This document shows, piece after piece, positions 26,810 to 32,917 of a DNA stretch of 45,472 nucleotides. The stretch lies in NCBI GenBank assembly GCA_002373325.1, contig DFKI01000126.1, positions 1 to 45,472 on the forward strand. The letters are read 5' to 3'. Made by a program: the position numbers and the translations under genes. The notes below the pieces were generated by a model. The model had not been told where the DNA came from, ran no database searches, and worked only from the letters and a program-made list of their open reading frames with translations. Positions within the stretch are counted from its first letter, which is position 1, and every line of letters starts with the position of its first letter. The stretch is from Treponema sp. UBA3649. Its GTDB lineage: Bacteria > Spirochaetota > Spirochaetia > Treponematales > Treponemataceae.

Positions 26810-28360
26810 TTATAAAAAAGAAATGGCCTGTATGGCGCGCATAAGCGAAAATGGTGTCATGGAAAAATCCGGGGTGATTTTTTTTGATGCGAGCGCGTGA
26901 ATCAATGAGGCTGATTTTACCGCGTCCAAAGTTTCGTAGCCCTGAGCCAAGAGGGATGCAATCAGGCCGTCAAGGACATCGCCGCTTCCAGCCTTTGAAA
27001 GAGCGTTTGTTCCATGCGGATTGAAAAACATCTGCGTTTTTTCTCCGGATTTTTTTTGAGCAATCAAAACGGTGGCTCCCTTTAAAAGAAGGATGACGTT
27101 CGGAAATGAAGCGCAGAATTTTTCCACGAGGCTGATTTTGTCCCGAAGGATTTCCGCGACGGAATATTTTCCAAGACCACAGTTTTCAAGAAGCACGGAA
27201 AATTCTTTGGGGTGCGGTGTCAGGACCGTACTTGATTTTTCATCGCTTCGTTTTTTTAAAATCCTTTCGAATGACTTATTGTAAAAAATGTCCGCGTCAA
27301 AGACAGTTGGAATCGCCGGGTGAGTTTCCATCCATTTTTCGTAGGATGAAATCTCCGCGTCCCTCCCGAGCCCCATTCCAATAGCGACAGACTTTGTGTT
27401 TTCCGGCATTTCTTTCGCGCACATGATTTCATAGGGAATGATTCCGTCCTCTTTCCACTCACCGTTTTCGCCCAAGGTGATTTTGTCTCCGCATCTGTTT
27501 TGATTTTTAAAATCAACAAGACTCACAAGTCCAGCTCCGAGTCTGAGGGCAGCCGAGGAAGCAATGACCCCCGCCCCGATTTTCTCGCCGCCGATAAAAA
27601 CCGCGTGACCGAAATTTCCCTTGTTCACGTTCTGCTTGTTTCGGAATGGAAAACGCAGGTCGTTTTCGGTAAGAAGAAAAAACTTGTCTTTGTTCTCATC
27701 GCCCGGGACGCAACTTTCAAAAAGTTCCCTTTGAACACCAAGATTCACAAGCTGGATTTCACCGGTGCAATCTTTCGCACAATCACTTACGAGCGCAAGT
27801 TTCAGGGCTCCCATCGTCACAGTGAGATCCGCGTGAAAAACCGTCCCCGAAAAATTACCGAGCGAGTCAAGTCCTGAAGGGATGTCGCAGGAGATTCGGA
27901 ATGCCTCAAGCGAGTTGATTTTTTCAATCAGCTTGGAAATGCCATCCGGGAGAGAGCCGTGGAATCCGCTTCCGAAAATGCAGTCCACAATCAGGTCGAA
28001 GGCCTGTTGATTTTCTTCTATATAATCGAGCGATTTTTCGAGCGTGAGAAATTCCACCGGTGTGTTTTCTGCCCTGGATTTTTGAATCTTGCAAAGCTCG
28101 GATTTGAGCTCGCCACAGATTGCGACCGACACGGAGATTTTGGAAGATACGAGTTTTCGAGCAAGGGCATATCCGTCCGCACCGTTGTTTCCGCTCCCGC
28201 ACAAAATGAGAACGCGCGATTTTTTATTTTCACCAAGGGAATCCATGACGGCATCCTCAAGTCCCGCCGCCGCATTTTCCATCATGCAGTCCTCGCTGAG
28301 ATGAAATTTCTCCCGGCAAGTTTTGTCTAAAATCCGTGTGTCTAAAAAAAGAGCTTCCAT
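26810..28360 (-). CDS. nnr: Bifunctional NAD(P)H-hydrate epimerase / ADP-dependent NAD(P)H-hydrate dehydratase
   Basis: 516 aa, the usual length of the fused YjeF protein. It repairs hydrated NAD(P)H: the N-terminal NnrE domain epimerises R- and S-NAD(P)HX, and the C-terminal NnrD domain dehydrates the S form using ADP. The epimerase shows LCGSGNNGADGYALARKL (about 54-70) and CDIPSGLDSLG. The dehydratase shows VLTPHPKEFSVLL, LLKGATVLI and NALSKAGSGDVLDGLIA with its catalytic Asp. No Shine-Dalgarno precedes ATG 28360. TATACT lies 6 nt upstream, or translation may be coupled to a short upstream frame ending 2 nt away. Confidence 0.93.
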   Translation of the reverse strand: MEALFLDTRILDKTCREKFHLSEDCMMENAAAGLEDAVMDSLGENKKSRVLILCGSGNNGADGYALARKLVSSKISVSVAICGELKSELCKIQKSRAENTPVEFLTLEKSLDYIEENQQAFDLIVDCIFGSGFHGSLPDGISKLIEKINSLEAFRISCDIPSGLDSLGNFSGTVFHADLTVTMGALKLALVSDCAKDCTGEIQLVNLGVQRELFESCVPGDENKDKFFLLTENDLRFPFRNKQNVNKGNFGHAVFIGGEKIGAGVIASSAALRLGAGLVSLVDFKNQNRCGDKITLGENGEWKEDGIIPYEIMCAKEMPENTKSVAIGMGLGRDAEISSYEKWMETHPAIPTVFDADIFYNKSFERILKKRSDEKSSTVLTPHPKEFSVLLENCGLGKYSVAEILRDKISLVEKFCASFPNVILLLKGATVLIAQKKSGEKTQMFFNPHGTNALSKAGSGDVLDGLIASLLAQGYETLDAVKSASLIHALASKKITPDFSMTPFSLMRAIQAISFL

Positions 28361-28362
28361 GA

Positions 28363-28500
28363 TTATAGTATAGAACGGATTGGGGTGGATGTGCTAGGGG
28401 GTAAGTCCTTAAGCACCAACACTCGATGCAGATCGTCGGGGTATTGAATCCTCCGCACTAATAAAAATTCACCGTCAGTCGGTTTGTTTCCGTAAATCAT
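28363..28500 (-). CDS. Possible 45-aa upstream ORF before nnr
   Basis: An ATG at 28500 opens a 45-codon frame (begins MIYGNKPTDGEFLLV) whose TAA ends 2 nt before the nnr ATG. The spacing would allow translational coupling to nnr, which lacks its own ribosome-binding site. There is no clear Shine-Dalgarno for this frame and no recognisable family, so it may be chance. Confidence 0.2.
   Translation of the reverse strand: MIYGNKPTDGEFLLVRRIQYPDDLHRVLVLKDLPPSTSTPIRSIL
28367..28395 (-). promoter_or_regulatory. Candidate leaderless promoter for nnr
   Basis: Minus-strand TATACT (28372-28367) ends 6 nt before ATG 28360; AGCACA (28395-28390) at 17 nt is only a 3/6 match to the -35 consensus. An overlapping TATAAT (28367-28362) is too close to the ATG to be used. 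Confidence 0.35.
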
Positions 28501-28595
28501 CTCAGAAACATCACAAATCCCCGCATAATTCCATTATACATCTTTCCGCGTAGATTTCAAATATCCAGGATTTCCGCACCCGGCACGCACCACCG
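28501..28595. other. Intergenic spacer, nothing recognised
   Basis: The 299-nt gap between nnr and the MBL-fold gene contains the short frame at 28363-28500 and the promoter elements listed separately. In the remaining stretch I see no repeat, RNA or further gene. Confidence 0.5.
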
Positions 28596-28625
28596 TTACA
28601 CAGGCAAAAGAATTTGTGGTATACT
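28596..28625 (+). promoter_or_regulatory. Putative promoter of the MBL-fold gene
   Basis: TTACAC (28596-28601), an 18-nt spacer ending TTGTGG and TATACT (28620-28625) precede a 34-nt leader with AAGGAG. Confidence 0.5.
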
Positions 28626-28659
28626 GTTTTTGTTGATTAAAGGTTTGTAAGGAGCGTTT

Positions 28660-29442
28660 ATGGAAAGAGATTTGTTCGTGAGGGAGCTCAGGCCAAACAT
28701 CTATCTTATGGATGAAGCGCATGAGGTGTCCGGTTATGTTGTGGTCGGAGAGAAAAAAGTCTGCGTGATTGACACGATGAACGGTTTCAACAATCTTCAT
28801 GAGGCGGTCAGGAAAATTACCGACAAGCCCATAATCGTCGTGAACACCCACGGACATCCCGATCACATTTTCGGAAACATCTATTTTGATGAGGCGTATA
28901 TGAATCCCGCGGACAATGAGCTGGCGGAATCTTTTGTGAAGCTTCCTGAGTTTGAAAAGGAGTGCAAGAAGCTCGGATTTTTTATGCCACCCTTTAAGCC
29001 CATCAAAGGCGGAGACGTGATTGAGCTTGGAGGAAAAACTCTGGAAATCTACAATCTTCCCGGACACACACCGGGCGGAATCATTTTGCTTTTGAAGGAG
29101 GACAGGATTCTTTTTACCGGCGACGGAATCAATCATCATCTGTGGATGCAGGTGGACGGCGCACTTAAAATGGAAGATTTTGTAAAGTCCCTCGATAGCG
29201 TCATGTTCCTGGAAAAGGAGGCGGATTTTATCCTGCACGGTCACGCAAGAGATTTTGACGACATCTCGCTGATGAGGTGCCTGAGACAGGGAGCCGTGGA
29301 AATCTGTGAAGGCAAGACACAAGACGACAAGCCCTACGAATGGTTCGGCGGTGCAGGACGGCAGCATCAGTTCGCGCTTGAAAAAGGAAAGCACTACAGC
29401 CAGACCGACAGCGTAATCTGCTACACGCCCCACGAAGGATAA
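28660..29442 (+). CDS. MBL-fold metallo-hydrolase
   Basis: 260 aa, cytoplasmic (no signal peptide). The metal-binding motif THGHPDH is at residues 63-69, and the second-shell elements PGHTPGGIILLL, FTGDGIN and HGHARDFDD supply the further His and Asp ligands of a dinuclear site. The family includes glyoxalase II, lactonases and many hydrolases of unknown substrate, and nothing here fixes the substrate. AAGGAG lies 7 nt before ATG. Single gene. It is convergent with the serine hydrolase and separated from it by a direct repeat. Confidence 0.88.
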   Translation: MERDLFVRELRPNIYLMDEAHEVSGYVVVGEKKVCVIDTMNGFNNLHEAVRKITDKPIIVVNTHGHPDHIFGNIYFDEAYMNPADNELAESFVKLPEFEKECKKLGFFMPPFKPIKGGDVIELGGKTLEIYNLPGHTPGGIILLLKEDRILFTGDGINHHLWMQVDGALKMEDFVKSLDSVMFLEKEADFILHGHARDFDDISLMRCLRQGAVEICEGKTQDDKPYEWFGGAGRQHQFALEKGKHYSQTDSVICYTPHEG

Positions 29443-29496
29443 TCTTCAGATTAAAATCTACCGATTAAAATCTTCAGATTAAAATCTACTGATTTT
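29441..29496. repeat. 28-nt direct repeat, two copies, between convergent genes
   Basis: A unit starting AATCTTCAGATTAAAATCTA begins at 29441 and recurs at 29469 with minor changes at its end. AAAATC-TACT-GATTTT in the second copy can form a hairpin followed by TATTT and may act as a weak bidirectional terminator. Confidence 0.75.
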
Positions 29497-30481
29497 ATTT
29501 ACCGCAGACAAAGGGCTCGATGTGCTCCCGGATAAAATCCACCCTGTCGAAAATGGTCGGCTTAAAATATGACGCGACCGCCACGACAAGATTTTTTTCC
29601 GGGTTGACGTAAATCACGTTTCCGCTGTTTCCGATCGCCGCATAGATTTTTTTCTCCCGGTCAACAATCCACCATAGATAGCCGTAGTCCATTCCACGGA
29701 AGTGTTTTCCCTCAACCTTGCGTGCATCTGTCATTTCCTCAATCCAAGCTTGAGAGACAATCCTCTTTCCTTCATACATCCCCTTGTCCAAACAAAGTTG
29801 TCCGAGCCTTGCCATGTCACGCGCGCAAAAACAAAGTCCGTACCCCGGAGTTCCCAATCCCTCGCGGTCACTGAACCACACGTTTTCCTTGGGAAGTTTG
29901 CTGATTGTAAACTCCCTGTGCTCCTGGGCGCTCTTTGCCGTGTAGATTTTGTGGTCGGGAATTCCAAGCGGCTCAAAAAGATATTTGTTCGCATAGTCCA
30001 CCGTCTTCATCTTTGTGGCCTTGTATAAAATCCCCGAGAGGATGTGGAGGCAGACGGAGCTGTAGCAGAACTCACCGGTAAGTCCCTTGCGTCCTCCAAG
30101 AAAATCAAGCGAAGTGTAAGTCCAGTTTTCGCTTGAGCAAACCTTTGACCAAGGATCCCCTTTTCCTTTGTACGGAGCCCTCATCGTCAAAAGATGCTTG
30201 ATTGTCACGTCGTAGATTGTCTTTTCCCCGCGCTTCACCTTATACTCAGGAAAGTAGTCCAAAACCTTGTCATCCACGCTGCCAATCTGTCCCTTGTCCA
30301 GTGCGATTCCAACTAGAAGTGCCATCACGCTTTTTGTGACGGACATGACATGGACGCAATCAGTTTCCGTATAATCATTCCATGTGTCGCTGTAAACTTC
30401 CCGACCGTCTTTGACCGCAACTATCTGGCAGATGTTCGGCTGTCTTAGGCTGATAAAATCATGCAGTTCATTTTTGTTCAT
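29495..30481 (-). CDS. Beta-lactamase-fold serine hydrolase (class C/esterase type)
   Basis: 328 aa. The nucleophile motif SxxK is S47-VT-K50 inside VMSVTKSVMALLVGIALDKG, and the Tyr motif is Y140-SS in GEFCYSSVCLHILSG. The region YGYLWWI...IGNSGNVIYV takes the place of the third motif. Members of this family (DUF-like beta-lactamases, EstB-type esterases, DD-peptidase relatives) hydrolyse esters or peptides. No signal peptide is visible, so it is probably cytoplasmic and unlikely to confer beta-lactam resistance. GAGG lies 6 nt before ATG. Single gene with a long (422 nt) upstream gap toward the divergent TetR gene. Confidence 0.85.
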   Translation of the reverse strand: MNKNELHDFISLRQPNICQIVAVKDGREVYSDTWNDYTETDCVHVMSVTKSVMALLVGIALDKGQIGSVDDKVLDYFPEYKVKRGEKTIYDVTIKHLLTMRAPYKGKGDPWSKVCSSENWTYTSLDFLGGRKGLTGEFCYSSVCLHILSGILYKATKMKTVDYANKYLFEPLGIPDHKIYTAKSAQEHREFTISKLPKENVWFSDREGLGTPGYGLCFCARDMARLGQLCLDKGMYEGKRIVSQAWIEEMTDARKVEGKHFRGMDYGYLWWIVDREKKIYAAIGNSGNVIYVNPEKNLVVAVASYFKPTIFDRVDFIREHIEPFVCGK

Positions 30482-30601
30482 AAAAACCTCGTTTGTTTTC
30501 TTTGATTTTGGACGTCCTTGAAAACAAGGATAATGTGATTAAAAATTGATTTCAAGAGGAATTTGAAAAAAACTTGGATAGAATTTAAAATTTTACATAA
30601 G

Positions 30602-30811
30602 CCTCTCATCGCCCTTGTGACTTCATGCCATTGCCCTTGTGCCCCCCTGTCATTGCCATTGTGCATCCCTGTCATTGCCGTGCTCGACACGGCAATCTCT
30701 TCCCAATAGGGATTATCGGATCAAGTCCGATAATGACAAGAAGCTAAGTCCGATAATGACAAGAAGTCTACTCCGATAATGACCAGAAGCTAAGTCTGGT
30801 AACGACATGAG
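30602..30811. repeat. REP-like palindromic element with flanking tandem units
   Basis: The core consists of TGTCATTGCCG...CGGCAATCTC (30670-30699) and GGGATTATCGG...CCGATAATGACA (30709-30738), inverted to each other. To the right are about 3.5 copies of a 23-nt unit (AAGTCCGATAATGACAAGA...) starting at 30723, 30746, 30769 and 30792. To the left are degenerate CATTGCCCTTGTG copies. It fills most of the 422-nt gap between the serine hydrolase and the TetR gene; no gene is seen there. Confidence 0.8.
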
Positions 30812-30839
30812 GTTTGCTCAGTGCGATCAAAAAAAATAA

Positions 30840-30868
30840 TTGACACCATGTCATTTTTATGTTATAAT
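30840..30868 (+). promoter_or_regulatory. Consensus promoter of the TetR-hydrolase operon
   Basis: A perfect TTGACA (30840-30845), 17-nt spacer and perfect TATAAT (30863-30868). This is the best sigma-70 match in the window. Confidence 0.9.
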
Positions 30869-30882
30869 GACACTGTGTCATT
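30841..30882 (+). promoter_or_regulatory. Paired palindromic operators for the TetR-family regulator
   Basis: TGACA-CCA-TGTCA (30841-30853) overlaps the -35. TGACA-CTG-TGTCA (30868-30880) sits at the last base of the -10 and the start site, and extends to the 17-nt palindrome AATGACAC-T-GTGTCATT (30866-30882). Their centres are 27 bp apart. Binding would block RNA polymerase and autorepress the TetR gene and its partner. Confidence 0.75.
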
Positions 30883-30903
30883 TTTAATCCACGAGGTGAT
30901 TTT

Positions 30904-31608
30904 ATGCCGAAGGTGAGCGACGAGTATTTCGAAAATAAGAAAAATGAAATTGTTGATGCCGCATTCAGGGTCTGTTCGAAAAAGCCCATCACGTCCGTTG
31001 TCATGAAAGACATAATCGATGAAACAGGATTTTCGCATGGACTAATCTACAAATACTACAAAGACCTGGATGAAGTGCTTCGGGACCTTGTAATCAAAAT
31101 CAACTTGCAAAACAAACTTGATGAAAAGCTCGATGCCATAATAGAATCAAACGAGTCAAAAATCAGCAGATGGAAATCCGTCATACGTGAGATTTGCGGG
31201 ATGCTTTCACAACAAATGATTGACTCTGGAACCGATGTCATAAAAATTTCGCTTTACTCTGACATGCTTGCAATGAGTGAGCCGGAAAGAGTCAGCCGCA
31301 TTGCAAAAAAACTTGATGTGGACACACAAAGTCCGCTTCTCTATCTTGCTCAGGTCATGGAGCAATATCTAAAAAAAATTCTCAGCGTAAAAAAATTGAG
31401 GCCGGTAAAAACTGTGGACCAAATCATCCAGTTCATAATCATAAGCTATCACGGGATTCAGACCGGTTTTGTTCTCTCGGAATGTTATGGAGCGAATCAT
31501 CTTAAAAACAAATACAAACCGAAAGAAATGTTTGACTGTCTTGCGGACTCAATAATCGCGATGATGGGAGGAAAAATGAAGGAGGTAAGCGAATGGCTAA
31601 AAAAATAA
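30904..31608 (+). CDS. TetR/AcrR-family transcriptional repressor
   Basis: 234 aa. The N-terminal helix-turn-helix is typical: KKNEIVDAAFRVCSKKPITSVVMKDIIDETGFSHGLIYKYYKDLDEVLRDL in sense, with recognition helix SHGLIYKYY near residues 45-55. The C-terminal ligand-binding domain (about 70-225) is not assignable to an effector. Two identical-arm palindromes overlap its own promoter, so autoregulation is likely. It overlaps the downstream alpha/beta hydrolase gene by 16 nt, suggesting the hydrolase acts on the effector or on a related compound. GAGGTGAT lies just upstream of the ATG. Confidence 0.92.
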   Translation: MPKVSDEYFENKKNEIVDAAFRVCSKKPITSVVMKDIIDETGFSHGLIYKYYKDLDEVLRDLVIKINLQNKLDEKLDAIIESNESKISRWKSVIREICGMLSQQMIDSGTDVIKISLYSDMLAMSEPERVSRIAKKLDVDTQSPLLYLAQVMEQYLKKILSVKKLRPVKTVDQIIQFIIISYHGIQTGFVLSECYGANHLKNKYKPKEMFDCLADSIIAMMGGKMKEVSEWLKK

Positions 31609-32423
31609 ACGGATGCGTTCGGATTGGAGATACGGAAATGTATTATGTGGCTTTCGGAAAGGGAAGGAAAAAACTCGTGGTCATTCCCGGACTTTCGGAC
31701 GGACTTACGACGGTAAAAGGAAAAGCTTTTTTGCTCGCGGGTCCTTACAAAAAATTTTTGAAAGATTACACGGTCTACATGTTCAGCAGAAAAAACAAAA
31801 TGCCCGAAGGATACGGCATAAGACAGATGGCATCTGATCAAGTCGCGGCGATGAAAGAACTCGGCATAGAAAAAACATGTGTTCTTGGAGTGTCGCAGGG
31901 CGGCATGATTTCGCAGTACATTGCGATAGATTTTCCAGATGTGGTTGAAAAACTCATCCTGACTGTAACGGCCCCGAATGCAAATGATGTCGTTAGAAAT
32001 GCAGTGAGCTCTTGGATTGAAATGGCGGAGAAAGGAGACCATGTTTCTTTGATGGTGGACACCGCGGAAAAAATGTATTCGGAAAAATATTTGGAGAAAA
32101 ACAGAAAAATCTTTCCAATCATGGCAAAACTGACGAAGCCAAAATCATACGAACGGTTTTTAAGAAACGCAGATGCGATTTTAAAATTCGACGCGCGACC
32201 AGAGCTTTCAAAAATCACATGTCCGACTCTCATCGTCGCAGGAGATCATGATAACACGGTCGGAAATGAAGCCCCCCACGAATTGCACGATGCAATCAAA
32301 AACAGCTCCCTTTTCATTTACGAAGGATTGGGTCACGCTGCGTTTGAGGAGGGAAAAGATTTTTACAACAAGGTTTATGATTTTTGTGAAGGAACGTTTT
32401 CCACAATCAAACCCCGGTCGTAG
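31593..32423 (+). CDS. Alpha/beta hydrolase
   Basis: 276 aa. Nucleophile elbow GVSQGGM with Ser101, oxyanion region VIPGLSDG (about 30), acid Asp near 217 (VAGDHDNTVG) and His near 247 (GLGHAAFEEG) complete the catalytic triad. It is cytoplasmic. The start overlaps the TetR gene by 16 nt, with AAGGAGG located inside it, so the pair is translationally coupled and under the TetR operators. Likely an esterase/lipase or C-C hydrolase; the substrate is unknown. Confidence 0.9.
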   Translation: MAKKINGCVRIGDTEMYYVAFGKGRKKLVVIPGLSDGLTTVKGKAFLLAGPYKKFLKDYTVYMFSRKNKMPEGYGIRQMASDQVAAMKELGIEKTCVLGVSQGGMISQYIAIDFPDVVEKLILTVTAPNANDVVRNAVSSWIEMAEKGDHVSLMVDTAEKMYSEKYLEKNRKIFPIMAKLTKPKSYERFLRNADAILKFDARPELSKITCPTLIVAGDHDNTVGNEAPHELHDAIKNSSLFIYEGLGHAAFEEGKDFYNKVYDFCEGTFSTIKPRS

Positions 32424-32458
32424 CATCGCTGGCACGGAATGAGCGGTCCGTTGTCATT
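32424..32458. repeat. Probable REP remnant between convergent genes
   Basis: GGCACGGAATGA (32431-32442) matches the end of the REP unit near 26780-26792 (GGGGCACGGGAATGAC), and TGTCATTACC (32452-32461) resembles the opposite end (TGTCATTGCC). ACGGA/TCCGT (32434-32438 with 32447-32451) can pair. Confidence 0.4.
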
Positions 32459-32903
32459 ACCACATCCTTCCCGCAAGCATCGTGAGCCGGATAAAAGTCA
32501 CATTACTTCCTTCGTGAATTTCAAGCGGAGTTTCCAAGGGAAGTGATTTGTCCTCCCCGCTGATTTCCTTTCCGTCAATGAAGAGCGCGAAAATTCCATC
32601 GAGATAGCATTGCCTTGTGTTTTCCTTTGCCTTGATCACGTCCGGGGATTTTGTTCCGTAGTTTACGCCGAAGCTGATTTTTCCCGAAAGAGATTTTTCA
32701 TCAATCTGATCCAAGCTTAGTACTTTCAGAATCTCGCTCTCACTCTGCCGTTTTTTATACTGGGCCACACAGACTTCCGTAACCGCATCAAGAAAATCTC
32801 TCACGGTGGAAATGTCCTCTGGATTATACGGCAACTCAAAGTCGCTCTCGATTACCGAAGCACGCCGCGCGCCAATGTTTTTTACGTTCACTGAAATCTT
32901 CAT
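32457..32903 (-). CDS. DUF4132-associated small protein, possible beta-grasp fold
   Basis: 148 aa, not confidently assigned to a named family. The layout is strands (MKISVNVKNIGARRASVIES), an ELPYNPEDISTVRDFLDAV helix, and a C-terminal segment with LFIDGKEI...PLETPLEIHEGSNVTFIRLTMLAGRMW. That last part parallels the MoaD/ThiS pattern (VNGxxV...tPLxdGDxVxixpxvaGG), so a ubiquitin-like beta-grasp fold is plausible. The end is GRMW rather than GG, so conjugation or sulfur transfer is not supported. AAGGA lies 8 nt before ATG. It follows the DUF4132 gene by 14 nt and is certainly in the same operon; a role as partner or regulator is inference. Confidence 0.7.
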   Translation of the reverse strand: MKISVNVKNIGARRASVIESDFELPYNPEDISTVRDFLDAVTEVCVAQYKKRQSESEILKVLSLDQIDEKSLSGKISFGVNYGTKSPDVIKAKENTRQCYLDGIFALFIDGKEISGEDKSLPLETPLEIHEGSNVTFIRLTMLAGRMW

Positions 32904-32917
32904 CGCTTTTTCCTTTT

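Noticed and set aside
28534..29433. 299-codon open frame on the minus strand
   Set aside because: It lies antisense to the MBL-fold gene, which has intact metal-binding motifs, a promoter and a ribosome-binding site. The antisense protein has no recognisable features.
30478..30690. 70-codon minus-strand frame upstream of the serine hydrolase
   Set aside because: It overlaps REP sequence, lacks a ribosome-binding site and has no family features.
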